Of a stretch of 64,000 nucleotides of DNA, positions 1-8,588 are shown piece by piece; within the stretch, counting starts at the first letter, position 1; each line of letters starts with the position of its first letter. Source of the stretch: Flavobacterium endophyticum (lineage in GTDB: Bacteria > Bacteroidota > Bacteroidia > Flavobacteriales > Flavobacteriaceae); the NCBI RefSeq assembly GCF_003634455.1, contig NZ_RBLC01000001.1, positions 558,001-622,000 of the forward strand, written 5' to 3'. Under the pieces are notes generated by a model. It searched no databases, was not told the origin of the DNA, and was given only the letters and a program-made list of their open reading frames with translations. The position numbers were made by a program, and so were the translations under genes.

Positions 1-191
1 TAAAACCGGCTGCACCTAAACCAGCTAAAGGAACAGCTTTCACAATCGATGAATCTGAAAAGAAAGTAATCGGAAACTATTTCGGCACAAAAGTAGATGT
101 GAAAGTGGCCGGAAATGGCAAAGGAAAAATCACTATTCCGTTCCATTCAGAAGAAGATTTCAACCGAATTATCAAATTAATCAAAGGTTAG
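1..191 (+). CDS. parB: ParB/Spo0J-family chromosome partitioning protein, C-terminal end (partial)
   Basis: Only the last ~62 codons are present; the 5' part lies outside the window. In frame 3 the DNA encodes a Lys/Pro/Ala linker followed by a compact domain that ends in EEDFNRIIKLIKG and a TAG at 189-191. This matches the C-terminal dimerisation region of ParB proteins, which bind parS sites near the origin and work with the ParA ATPase in chromosome segregation. The stop codon shares one base with the GTG of the next gene, so the two are probably translationally coupled. The following order DUF5683-dapB-lepB is the usual one downstream of parAB in Flavobacteriaceae, which supports the call. 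The DNA-binding part cannot be inspected. Confidence 0.8.
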   Translation, partial: KPAAPKPAKGTAFTIDESEKKVIGNYFGTKVDVKVAGNGKGKITIPFHSEEDFNRIIKLIKG

Positions 192-751
192 TGAACAAGT
201 TAATTTCCATATTTTTTTTCTTTTTCCTAATCGGAAGTACTCCAGCAATAGCGCAGGAAGAATTGAATATTGTCGTACAAGACAGCATCAAGGGAGAAGA
301 AATCAATCCCTTAGCACCTTCAAAGGCGGCTTTTTATTCCGCTATACTTCCAGGACTTGGACAGGCCTACAATAAAAAATATTGGAAAATCCCTATCGTA
401 TATGCGGCATTGGGAACCGGAATTGGAATCTACGCCTACAACAACAAGAACTATCATAAGTATAGAGACGAGTACAAAAGGCGTCTAAATGGCACAGAAG
501 ATCCAAACGGAAAATTATCCAATTTAACCGATTCGCAGCTGATTTCTGCGCAAAAGCAATTTCAAAAAAACAGAGATCTTTCGCTGATTGTTACCGTAGG
601 CCTTTACATCTTGAATATTGTCGAAGCCAATGTTGATGCGCATCTTTTGCAATTCAACGTCAGCGAAAAGCTAACACTTAAGCCAGACATCTACCAAAAC
701 GATTTGAATTACAAAAAAAATGTCGGGCTGACATTAAACTACAATTTTTAA
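191..751 (+). CDS. DUF5683 domain-containing membrane protein
   Basis: A 186-residue protein of unknown function. Residues 1-21 form a signal peptide or signal anchor ending in AIA/QEE. The family hallmark follows at about residues 43-65: a small-residue segment with LPGLGQAYNKKYWKIP, then a hydrophobic helix (VYAALGTGIGIYAY). A second hydrophobic segment (LSLIVTVGLYILNIVEANVD) lies near residue 135. The start is GTG at 191, which overlaps the parB stop by one base; no better start is visible and the signal peptide begins exactly there. The protein is probably anchored in the envelope. It is co-transcribed with parB and dapB, but nothing in the sequence gives a biochemical role. Confidence 0.85.
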   Translation: MNKLISIFFFFFLIGSTPAIAQEELNIVVQDSIKGEEINPLAPSKAAFYSAILPGLGQAYNKKYWKIPIVYAALGTGIGIYAYNNKNYHKYRDEYKRRLNGTEDPNGKLSNLTDSQLISAQKQFQKNRDLSLIVTVGLYILNIVEANVDAHLLQFNVSEKLTLKPDIYQNDLNYKKNVGLTLNYNF

Positions 752-760
752 TTTCACAGC

Positions 761-1462
761 ATGAAAATAGCACTTTTGGGATACGGCAAAATGGGAAAAG
801 TGATCGAAAGAATAGCTTTAGAAAGAGGCCATGAAATTGTCCTGAGAAAATCCGGAAAAGACACATTTGAAGGATTGGAACATGCCGATGTTGCCATAGA
901 TTTCAGTATTCCTGATGCAGCAGTAAGTAATATTTCAACTTGCCTTGACAACAATATACCCGTAATTTCCGGAACCACAGGCTGGCTTGAAAATTATGAT
1001 AAAATGGTCGCTTTATGCCAAGAAAAAAATGGCGCTTTCATATATGGTTCTAATTTTAGCTTGGGCGTAAATATATTCTTCCAGCTAAACGATTATCTGG
1101 CCAAAATCATGTCAAACATCGGACAGTATAAAGTAGCCATGGAAGAGGTACACCATACTCAAAAACTAGATGCTCCAAGCGGTACCGCAATTACTTTGGC
1201 CAAAGGAATCATTGATAATTCGGACTATTCAAGCTGGGCTTTGGAAAATGCCAAAGACGATGAAATTTTGATTGATGCCAAAAGAATCGAAAATGTTCCT
1301 GGAACCCATAGCGTTTTTTACAACTCGGATGTCGACACTATAGAAATCAAGCATATTGCGCACAATCGCGAAGGTTTCGCTTTGGGCGCCGTGGTTGCCG
1401 CAGAATGGATTCAAGGAAAAAAAGGAGTTTTTACGATGAAAGATGTTCTTGATTTAAAGTAA
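761..1462 (+). CDS. dapB: 4-hydroxy-tetrahydrodipicolinate reductase
   Basis: Catalyses the NAD(P)H-dependent reduction of the DapA product to tetrahydrodipicolinate in the lysine/meso-diaminopimelate pathway, so it supplies both protein synthesis and peptidoglycan. The N-terminus shows the Rossmann nucleotide-binding stretch (GYGKMGKVIE). The centre carries the catalytic motif EEVHHTQKLDAPSGTA, with His131-His132 and Lys135. The next block holds the conserved SGTTGW-type loop. Length (233 aa) is normal for the short Bacteroidota form. It starts 9 bp after the DUF5683 stop and lies 44 bp before lepB, consistent with one operon. No anomalies. Confidence 0.97.
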   Translation: MKIALLGYGKMGKVIERIALERGHEIVLRKSGKDTFEGLEHADVAIDFSIPDAAVSNISTCLDNNIPVISGTTGWLENYDKMVALCQEKNGAFIYGSNFSLGVNIFFQLNDYLAKIMSNIGQYKVAMEEVHHTQKLDAPSGTAITLAKGIIDNSDYSSWALENAKDDEILIDAKRIENVPGTHSVFYNSDVDTIEIKHIAHNREGFALGAVVAAEWIQGKKGVFTMKDVLDLK

Positions 1463-1506
1463 CAAATCTTCCTCACAACAGACATATACATTAAAAATAT
1501 TCAAAG

Positions 1507-3210
1507 ATGACACTAACACAATGGTTTATATTTTTCCTCATCCTGCAAGTCGTGCATTTCTTAGGAACATGGAAATTGTATCAAAAAGCAGGAAGACAAG
1601 CTTGGGAAGCTGCAATTCCGATTTATAACGCTATCATCTTGATGAAAATCATAAACCGCCCGAAATGGTGGGTTATCTTGCTTTTCGTTCCGATTGTAAA
1701 CTTGATTATGTTTCCGGTAGTATGGGTTGAAACATTGAGAAGTTTCGGAAAAAACACAACTCTAGATACAGCTTTAGGAGTACTTACATTAGGACTTTAC
1801 ATTTATTACATCAACTATACACAAGATGTAAAATACATCGAAAACAGAAGCCTGCACCCGAAAAACAAGACTGCTGATACGGTCAGCTCTTTGTTATTTG
1901 CCGTTGTAGTGGCAACTCTAGTCCATACTTACGTAATGCAGCCTTTTACGATTCCGACAGGATCTTTAGAAAAAACACTTTTGGTTGGCGACTTCTTATT
2001 CGTAAGCAAAAATCACTATGGAGCGAGAACGCCAATGACAACAGTTGCCATGCCGATGGTTCATGATACGATTCCTGTTATTCATACAAAATCGTATTTG
2101 AACAAGCCACAGCTTCCGTATTTTAGATTTCCAGGATTTGAACCTATAGAAAAGAACGATATCGTGGTCTTTAACTGGCCGACCGATACTGTAGTGGATT
2201 TTAAAGGAACATATTCCTCAGGAATCAGAAAACCGATTGACAAAAAATCAAACTATGTGAAACGTTGTGTGGGTACGCCTGGCGATATATTTTCAATAAA
2301 AGATGGCTTTGTATATATTAATGGAAAAGAACTGAAACTTTCCGATAGAGCAAAACCACAATACATGCATACTGTATATTCATCCAAAGGAGTTTCAGCT
2401 GAGATTATAAAAACCACAGGTTCTACTGAATTTACACGATCGTTTAATATAAAGCCTAGTAGCCAGCAACAAATTGATGCAATGCAACCATATGTTCTAA
2501 ACGCATCACAAAATCCTGATGGCTCATATGATGTAATAACAGGGTTTCTAGGCTTTCCTGACAGTGTACTTAGAACAGGTTTGTATGCTCAAGAAATCTA
2601 TCAACCTGTACTGAATGTTAATTTAACTCTAGAAGCAGCATCTACATTAAGAAAAAATAAATCTATTGATTCAGTTGTTAGACGTATAGAAAGAAAACCT
2701 CAAGGAACAGATGTTTTTCCGCATGATACAAGATGGACAGCGGATAACTTTGGTCCATTAACCATTCCAAAAGCTGGAACAACAATAAAACTGTATAAAG
2801 AAAATCTCCCTTTATACAAAATGATTATAGATACGTATGAAGGAAATGATTTAAAGGTAACTGGTGATGAAATTAGAATCAACCATCAAGTTGTCGACTC
2901 ATATACTTTCAAACAAAACTATTATTGGATGATGGGCGACAACCGTCATAATTCACTAGATAGTAGATTTTGGGGATTTGTTCCTGAAGATCATATAGTC
3001 GGAAAGCCAGTTTTTATTTGGATGAGTCTAGACCCAAATATTCCAATATCTAAACTTTTCGATAAAATCCGTTGGGAAAGAATGTTCACGACGGTTGGCG
3101 GAAGCGGCGAACCCGTTTCTTACTTTGGAATATTCATGATATTGCTTGTAGGCTATTTTGTTGCTGATTTTTTTATCAGAAGAAAAAAGAAAAGATCAGA
3201 AAAGTATTAA
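1507..3210 (+). CDS. lepB: Signal peptidase I, large form with N-terminal DUF5684-like membrane domain
   Basis: Inner-membrane serine protease that removes signal peptides from Sec-exported proteins. The nucleophile is Ser153 in PTGSLEKTLL and the general base is Lys252 in NYVKRCVGTPGD. The conserved GDNRHNSLDSRFWGFV box lies near residue 477. Residues 1-115 form several hydrophobic segments resembling DUF5684, an N-terminal extension absent from E. coli LepB. About 220 residues separate the Lys box from the GDNR box, so the non-conserved cap domain is much enlarged. A final TM segment (YFGIFMILLVGYFVADFF) and a basic tail end the 567-residue protein. The interior (about 2340-3060) looks richer in A/T-ending codons than the flanks. 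wbqC-like follows 1 bp downstream. Confidence 0.95.
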   Translation: MTLTQWFIFFLILQVVHFLGTWKLYQKAGRQAWEAAIPIYNAIILMKIINRPKWWVILLFVPIVNLIMFPVVWVETLRSFGKNTTLDTALGVLTLGLYIYYINYTQDVKYIENRSLHPKNKTADTVSSLLFAVVVATLVHTYVMQPFTIPTGSLEKTLLVGDFLFVSKNHYGARTPMTTVAMPMVHDTIPVIHTKSYLNKPQLPYFRFPGFEPIEKNDIVVFNWPTDTVVDFKGTYSSGIRKPIDKKSNYVKRCVGTPGDIFSIKDGFVYINGKELKLSDRAKPQYMHTVYSSKGVSAEIIKTTGSTEFTRSFNIKPSSQQQIDAMQPYVLNASQNPDGSYDVITGFLGFPDSVLRTGLYAQEIYQPVLNVNLTLEAASTLRKNKSIDSVVRRIERKPQGTDVFPHDTRWTADNFGPLTIPKAGTTIKLYKENLPLYKMIIDTYEGNDLKVTGDEIRINHQVVDSYTFKQNYYWMMGDNRHNSLDSRFWGFVPEDHIVGKPVFIWMSLDPNIPISKLFDKIRWERMFTTVGGSGEPVSYFGIFMILLVGYFVADFFIRRKKKRSEKY

Positions 3211-3211
3211 G

Positions 3212-3826
3212 ATGAATGCCCTTTTGCTTCCCACTTATTTCCCGTCCATTAGCCAGTTTGCGGCAATGGTTCAGGCCGATACGATTACGTTTGAGATGGA
3301 AGACAACTTCCAGAAACAGACGAACAGGAACCGAATGTACATTTACAGTCCGAACGGTATTCAATTGCTTAATATTCCTGTAAAACATTCGAAAAGCGAC
3401 AAGCATCAAAAGACAAAAGATGTGCGGATTGAAGATGCCTTCGATTGGCAAAAACAACATTTCAAATCGCTAGAAGCCGCTTACAGAACATCACCTTTTT
3501 TTGAATATTTTGAGGATGACTTATCGCCTATTTTTCAAAAAAAACATACTTTTTTGATGGATTTGAATTTTGAGGCAATGGAAATTGTTTCAGACTGTCT
3601 TGGCTTTGATTTTAACTATGGAAAAACCGAAGAATATTTCCATGAAGTTTCAGAATTTTCAGATTTCAGGCCTTTGGCAAATGGCAAAAAAGATACTTTA
3701 GAATTTGAACCATACACCCAAGTTTTTGAAGAAAAGCATGGCTATCTGAACAATTTGAGTATTTTGGACTTACTGTTCAATGAAGGAAGATATGCCTTAG
3801 AATATCTGAAAAAACAATCTCTTTAG
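3212..3826 (+). CDS. WbqC family protein
   Basis: A 204-residue protein of the WbqC family, which is often found near polysaccharide or lipopolysaccharide genes but has no firmly assigned reaction in Flavobacterium. Recognisable features are the N-terminal LLPTYFPSISQFAAM block, a central W-Q-K-H stretch (DAFDWQKQHFKSLEAAYR) and the C-terminal LSILDLLFNEG. The ATG at 3212, one base after the lepB stop, is chosen; an in-frame start at 3158 would overlap lepB by 53 bp and add an unconvincing basic leader. It is the last gene of the plus-strand operon and converges on the EEP hydrolase gene only 6 bp away. Confidence 0.85.
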   Translation: MNALLLPTYFPSISQFAAMVQADTITFEMEDNFQKQTNRNRMYIYSPNGIQLLNIPVKHSKSDKHQKTKDVRIEDAFDWQKQHFKSLEAAYRTSPFFEYFEDDLSPIFQKKHTFLMDLNFEAMEIVSDCLGFDFNYGKTEEYFHEVSEFSDFRPLANGKKDTLEFEPYTQVFEEKHGYLNNLSILDLLFNEGRYALEYLKKQSL

Positions 3827-3832
3827 CCTTTA

Positions 3833-4882
3833 TTACGGGTTTTCGATTGCAAGCCTTGTCATGATCGGAAAGTGATCGGAATTGACAAAATCGGGATAGC
3901 TTTCAAAATTTTTGACCTGCATTTTTTTGTCCGCAAAAATATAATCGATTCTTGCTGGATAATATTTAAAGTTATATGATTTTCCGAAACCGCTTCCGGC
4001 TTCTTCAAAAGTATCGTTCAGCTTCCCGCGGATATTTCTGTACACAAATGAAAAAGCACTATTGTTCATATCCCCGCAGATGATTTCAGGAAGCTTACTG
4101 TTCTTCTTGTGGTTCATGATGATTTCGGCTTGCTCCTGTTGCTCCTTGAAAGCCTCGCTCATCCTTTTGATCATCTTTTTGGATTTCTGCTCGTTTATGC
4201 CATTTATGTCTTCATTGATTTCATGCACATCTGGCGTAATCTTGATAGACTGCAGGTGCATATTATAAACGCGAATCGTATCCTTCCCTCTTTTGATATC
4301 GGCATAAATTGCATTATTGCTGGAGTTCGGAAATACAATATCGCCTTTGCCAATTATCGGAAATTTAGAGAAAATAGCCTGTCCGGTTAACGTCTTTTCA
4401 CCTTTCATCAAGATATATTTGTGCTTGTAGGCTCTCAAATTAATCTTCCCTTCAGAATATTCTTGAATACATAAAATATCCGGATTCTTATCGTTGATAA
4501 AATTGGCAATCAATTCAGGCACATCGTCTCTTTCAATCCATTTGTAAAGATTAAAAAGACGTACGTTATAACTCATTACCGTAAAATCATTATCAGAAGC
4601 CGGCAAGTCTGTAGTCGAAAATTTATAAAATTTATTGATAAATGTAATACCCATGAGTAGTACCAACGAAGAGAGCAGAATCTGCCTTTTCATCTGAATA
4701 CCCCAATATATAAAAAAGAGCAGGTTTAATATCAGCATGAATGGCAGCATCAAGGTCAATACTGATAAAATAGGAAATAGTTTAGGAGCCAAAAAAGGTA
4801 AAATATAAGCAACAAACGTCAATACAGTCAGCACTATATTAAAGAAAAACATTGCTTTATTAAACCATGAAAGGTTCTTCAT
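3833..4882 (-). CDS. Endonuclease/exonuclease/phosphatase-family membrane protein
   Basis: A 349-residue protein with about three N-terminal transmembrane helices (residues 8-90), then an EEP-fold catalytic domain. The domain begins VMSYNVRLFNLY, continues with the IQEYSEG metal-binding Glu, the ICGDMNNSAF catalytic Asp-Asn motif, and ends with SDHFPIMTRL, which carries the catalytic Asp-His pair. The family cleaves phosphodiesters in DNA, phospholipids or inositol phosphates; the substrate cannot be told here. Membrane anchoring places the active site at the membrane, probably outside the cytoplasm. It lies downstream of the two rhomboid genes on the same strand. Confidence 0.88.
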   Translation of the reverse strand: MKNLSWFNKAMFFFNIVLTVLTFVAYILPFLAPKLFPILSVLTLMLPFMLILNLLFFIYWGIQMKRQILLSSLVLLMGITFINKFYKFSTTDLPASDNDFTVMSYNVRLFNLYKWIERDDVPELIANFINDKNPDILCIQEYSEGKINLRAYKHKYILMKGEKTLTGQAIFSKFPIIGKGDIVFPNSSNNAIYADIKRGKDTIRVYNMHLQSIKITPDVHEINEDINGINEQKSKKMIKRMSEAFKEQQEQAEIIMNHKKNSKLPEIICGDMNNSAFSFVYRNIRGKLNDTFEEAGSGFGKSYNFKYYPARIDYIFADKKMQVKNFESYPDFVNSDHFPIMTRLAIENP

Positions 4883-4930
4883 TTTTGGATAAACTATTTT
4901 GGGTTTCTAACAAAGATTAAAAAACTTTCT

Positions 4931-5794
4931 TTATTTTCCTGCCTTGAAAAGAAATTCTTTTTCTTCTTTCGTAAGGCTGTCATAACCAGACTGGCTTATC
5001 TTATCCAAAATTTCATCTATCTGCTGCTGGGTTTTATCCTTAACAACAATCTTGCTGGCTGTTTTCGGCTTAGGCTGGCTGACATTTCTGTGTACTTTTT
5101 TGAAAGGCGTTCCTTTTCTAGGCTTGAATAGATTGGCAAAAAAGTCGATGATTTTAGTCACGATAAGACTTAAGTCTGTTCCATTCTGCAATATCTTTAT
5201 GTAAGCAAATCCAAATAAGGCTCCACCTAAATGTGCAATATGTCCGCCCATGTTATCTGTTGGAAGCTGAATCAAGTCTAAAATCAAAAAGACAAAAGCG
5301 ATATGCCATAACTTGACAGTTCCAATCAGCAATAGTCTAATTTGATATAAAGGGGCATATGTTGCCGAACCGATAAGAACCGCCATAATAGCACCAGAAG
5401 CTCCAATAATAGGTGCTTTTACATTAAAAAGAAAAAAAGAACCGACAAAGACTAATCCTGCAAAAATAGCCCCAAGAATATAAACTCCTAAAAATTGCTT
5501 CTGGGTAAAAAAAGTCAAAAACAACCTGCCTGCAAAATTGAGCATGATCATGTTGAAAAGCAGGTGCAGTATACCGACATGAAGAAATCCATAGGTCAAT
5601 ATAGTCCAAGGCTTAACAATAAACTCTGAAGGATCGGATATTAACTGTAACCATGACATTATAGATAAATAAGTATCACTTGAAAAAGAATACAGCAAAA
5701 ACAAAGGTATAGCAATGCCTATATTCCAGAAGATCAGCTGCTGTGTAATCCCTCCTGTTTTGTATTGCATTTTTAGATCATCAATAATTCCCAT
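4931..5794 (-). CDS. Rhomboid-family intramembrane serine protease (second of a pair)
   Basis: Polytopic membrane protein of about 287 residues. The catalytic dyad is visible: Ser in GASGAIMAV and His in HIAHLGGALFG. The upstream HLLFNMIMLNFAG helix, with its conserved His and Asn, is the usual rhomboid TM2. A soluble C-terminal tail of about 85 residues is basic and then acidic (KIVVKDKTQQQIDEILDKI), as in many Bacteroidota rhomboids. ATG at 5794 is preferred over a TTG at 5800. It starts about 10 bp downstream of the first rhomboid gene, so the two are surely co-transcribed. Rhomboids cleave TM helices of substrates within the membrane; the substrate is unknown. Confidence 0.92.
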   Translation of the reverse strand: MGIIDDLKMQYKTGGITQQLIFWNIGIAIPLFLLYSFSSDTYLSIMSWLQLISDPSEFIVKPWTILTYGFLHVGILHLLFNMIMLNFAGRLFLTFFTQKQFLGVYILGAIFAGLVFVGSFFLFNVKAPIIGASGAIMAVLIGSATYAPLYQIRLLLIGTVKLWHIAFVFLILDLIQLPTDNMGGHIAHLGGALFGFAYIKILQNGTDLSLIVTKIIDFFANLFKPRKGTPFKKVHRNVSQPKPKTASKIVVKDKTQQQIDEILDKISQSGYDSLTKEEKEFLFKAGK

Positions 5795-5804
5795 ATACAA
5801 AAGA

Positions 5805-6557
5805 TTAACTCCAGCGATTGTTATGAAATTGATTTTTCTTCCAATACCACATCATAAGAAAACCTACAACAGCTCCACCAACATGTGCAAAGTGAGCAAT
5901 ATTTCCTCCACCAAAGATGGACACTCCGGTTACACCAGAAAATAAATCTAAGGCAATAATAGCTGGAACAAAGTATTTGGCCTTTATCGGGATCGGAAGA
6001 AACAACATCATCAATTCAGCATTTGGAAACATAAATGCAAAAGCAACCAATAATCCATAAATTGCTCCTGAAGCACCGACCGCAGGAGTAAGATACGAAC
6101 TTGCAAAATTATCCATGCCTGATTGTCCTAAAACCTGAACCCATTGTTGATTAAACATGCCTTTATTTAATAATTCTAAGATATCTTTTTCAGAAAACCC
6201 TGCATTCACAAGTTCTGTCAAGCCGCTATGAAAGAAATAATAATTAACGCCCGTATGAAGCAACGCAGCACCAAGACCGCAAGAAATATAGAAAAACAAG
6301 AATTTTTTTCCGCCCCAAAAGTGTTCTAAAGCGCTTCCAAAAGAATATAAAGCAAACATATTGAAGAAAATATGCATAATGCCCCCGTGCATAAACATAT
6401 GCGTCAAAGGCTGCCAAGCATAAAATTGTGGATTTTCAAAAAAGTAAAGCGCCAAATAATGGTAAGCGATTTCGCTATTTCCAATTAACTGCGATCCAAT
6501 AAAAAATATAATATTTATAATCAGTAGCTGCTTGACTATAGGCGTGATATTCATCAT
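5805..6557 (-). CDS. Rhomboid-family intramembrane serine protease (first of a pair)
   Basis: A 250-residue, six-helix-type rhomboid. The catalytic serine lies in VGASGAIYGLL and the catalytic histidine in HFAHVGGAVVGF; the TM2 motif GGIMHIFFNMFALYSFG is intact. Compared with the neighbouring paralogue it has a longer L3 region (residues about 105-145) and no soluble tail. The ATG overlaps the mutL stop by 4 bp (ATGA), which suggests translational coupling with mutL. Two adjacent, divergent, apparently active rhomboids point to division of labour rather than recent duplication. Confidence 0.92.
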   Translation of the reverse strand: MMNITPIVKQLLIINIIFFIGSQLIGNSEIAYHYLALYFFENPQFYAWQPLTHMFMHGGIMHIFFNMFALYSFGSALEHFWGGKKFLFFYISCGLGAALLHTGVNYYFFHSGLTELVNAGFSEKDILELLNKGMFNQQWVQVLGQSGMDNFASSYLTPAVGASGAIYGLLVAFAFMFPNAELMMLFLPIPIKAKYFVPAIIALDLFSGVTGVSIFGGGNIAHFAHVGGAVVGFLMMWYWKKNQFHNNRWS

Positions 6558-8446
6558 ATTGCAAATTTTTTGTCTAAATCTTCAACACGCATCGTGATAA
6601 AGGTAGGTTTATGAAAAGGCGAAACATTCGGCTCTTTGCAGGCAAAAAGCCCGTTCACGAGATTTTCTTGTTCTTTCTCGGTCAAATACGTTCCTGTCTT
6701 GACAGCAAGGCTTTTCGCCATCGATTTTGCAATCGTGTCATTTTGGCTAAAGCTGCTTTCAGGAATGCCGTCTTGCAAGTCACTCAATAACTGTTCCAGC
6801 AGGATCGAGACTTCACTTTCTGTCACATTGACTGGCAAACCAGAAATAACAACGCTGTCCTCATTAACTTCTTCAAATACAAATCCGGTATTAACCAATG
6901 ATTGCTCCAATTCAGAAATAAGGCTTATCTCCGAAGAAGAAAAATAAAGATTCAGCGGAAACAGCAATTGCTGGCTTGAAGCTTGATTGACAGTCATATT
7001 CGTCAAAAATTGTTCATACAGAACTCTTTGATGCGCTCGCTGCTGATCGATAATTACCATCCCCGATTTAATCGGACTGACGATATATTTCTTGTGAATC
7101 TGGTACGTCCTATAAACTGCTTCTTCTACTTCCTTTTCCTCAAAAAGAGAACCTGTCACTTCTTCCGACTCAAACTGAATATCTTGGATTTCGGTAATAG
7201 TTTCTGTGTCTTGTTTCAACCCTACATACAAACTTTCCCAGTTTGAAGGTTCCGGTTTTCTATAAGAACTTCCTCCTCCGCTATGACTGCTACTGTGGCT
7301 ACCACTTCCGCTTGTATACGATTTTGTAGGCGCAGGATCTCCAAAAGGATTAAAATTAGCATCCACCTGAATTAACGGCATTGAAGCTTCTTTATTTTGG
7401 TAATCGTATGGCGTGTCAAGGTTTGAATCTCTGTCAAAATCCAAAACCGGTGCCACATTAAATTGCCCGAGACTATGTTTTATAGACGAACGCAAAATAG
7501 CATACAGCGCATGCTCATCGTCAAATTTTATTTCCGTTTTTGTTGGATGGATATTGATATCGATTGTATTCGGAGGCACATCTAAATAGATGAAATAACT
7601 CGGCTGGCAACCGTCTTTCAGCAACCCTTCATACGCTGCCATGATTGCATGATGCAAATAGCCGCTTTTAATGAAACGGTCGTTGACGAAGAAAAATTGC
7701 TCTCCCCTATTCTTCTTTGCAAATTCGGGTTTGCTGACAAAACCTTGTATGCCTACTATTTCAGTGCTTTCTTGTACCGGAACTAATTTTTCATTTGTCT
7801 TTCCTGAAAAAATATTTACGATACGCTGACGGAAATTCGACGCTGGAAGGTTAAAAAGCTCGCTCCCGTTATGATACATCGTAAAATGGATGTTAGGATG
7901 CGCTAAGGCAACTCTTTGGAATTCATCGACAATATGACGGTGTTCTACCGTATCCGATTTCAAGAAATTTCTCCTTGCCGGAATATTAAAGAAAAGATTT
8001 TTTACAGAAAAAGACGTCCCTTTTGGCAAAACGGCCACATCTTGGGAAACAAATTTGCTTCCTTCAATAATCAGGTGCGTTCCCAATTCATCTTGTTCTT
8101 GCCTGGTTTTCATTTCCACATGGGCAATTGCAGCAATAGAAGCCAAAGCTTCACCGCGGAAACCCTTCGTATGCAACGAGAACAGATCTTCTGCCACGCG
8201 GATTTTTGAAGTAGCGTGGCGCTCAAAGCACAAACGAGAATCGGTAACGCTCATTCCTAGTCCGTTATCGATGACCTGCACCAGTGATTTTCCGGCATCC
8301 TTAATAATCAGCTTGATATCTGTGGCTTTTGCATCGACCGCATTTTCAAGAAGCTCTTTTACTACGGATGCAGGTCTTTGGACGACCTCTCCAGCAGCAA
8401 TCTGATTGGCGACATGATCGGGAAGCAATTGAATTATACTCGACAT
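6554..8446 (-). CDS. mutL: DNA mismatch repair protein MutL (altered endonuclease motif)
   Basis: 630-residue MutL. The N-terminal GHKL ATPase is complete: ELLENAVDAKATD with the catalytic Glu and Mg-binding Asn, DNGLGM, and GFRGEALASIAAI. The transducer domain includes the DINIHPTKTEIKF stretch. A Ser/Gly-rich, low-complexity linker sits near residue 375-395. In the C-terminal dimerisation domain the usual metal-binding DQHA-x2-E-x4-E motif reads DQQRAHQRVLYE (7013-7048), so the His and first Glu are Gln. The distal zinc-site motif appears as SPFHKPTF. MutL couples MutS mismatch recognition to strand removal. A partial promoter element (TAACTTTG, 8467-8474) precedes the gene. Confidence 0.97.
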   Translation of the reverse strand: MSSIIQLLPDHVANQIAAGEVVQRPASVVKELLENAVDAKATDIKLIIKDAGKSLVQVIDNGLGMSVTDSRLCFERHATSKIRVAEDLFSLHTKGFRGEALASIAAIAHVEMKTRQEQDELGTHLIIEGSKFVSQDVAVLPKGTSFSVKNLFFNIPARRNFLKSDTVEHRHIVDEFQRVALAHPNIHFTMYHNGSELFNLPASNFRQRIVNIFSGKTNEKLVPVQESTEIVGIQGFVSKPEFAKKNRGEQFFFVNDRFIKSGYLHHAIMAAYEGLLKDGCQPSYFIYLDVPPNTIDINIHPTKTEIKFDDEHALYAILRSSIKHSLGQFNVAPVLDFDRDSNLDTPYDYQNKEASMPLIQVDANFNPFGDPAPTKSYTSGSGSHSSSHSGGGSSYRKPEPSNWESLYVGLKQDTETITEIQDIQFESEEVTGSLFEEKEVEEAVYRTYQIHKKYIVSPIKSGMVIIDQQRAHQRVLYEQFLTNMTVNQASSQQLLFPLNLYFSSSEISLISELEQSLVNTGFVFEEVNEDSVVISGLPVNVTESEVSILLEQLLSDLQDGIPESSFSQNDTIAKSMAKSLAVKTGTYLTEKEQENLVNGLFACKEPNVSPFHKPTFITMRVEDLDKKFAI

Positions 8447-8530
8447 TCTGTAAATTTGTTGACTTCCAAAGTTACATAATTAATATAACAATTGAAAAAT
8501 TAGAAAATAGGAAAACCCGAAAGTTTTTCA

Positions 8531-8567
8531 CATAAAAAAGCCTATTTCTGATAACGGAAATAGGCTT
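8531..8567 (-). terminator. Rho-independent terminator of ribH
   Basis: An 11-bp inverted repeat (arms 8538-8548 and 8557-8567, core GCCTATTTC/GAAATAGGC) is followed on the minus strand by a run of six T. It sits about 20 bp beyond the ribH stop and upstream of mutL, so it should end the TPR-ribH transcript before mutL. Confidence 0.85.
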
Positions 8568-8588
8568 CATCTATTGGGTTAATTCCTT

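Noticed and set aside
3158..3211. Longer start for the WbqC-family gene
   Set aside because: Would overlap lepB by 53 bp with a lysine-rich leader lacking homology; the ATG at 3212 fits the family.
8461..8480. Full promoter for mutL
   Set aside because: Only the TAACTTTG half is good; the nearest TTG is 14 bp away, too close for the consensus.
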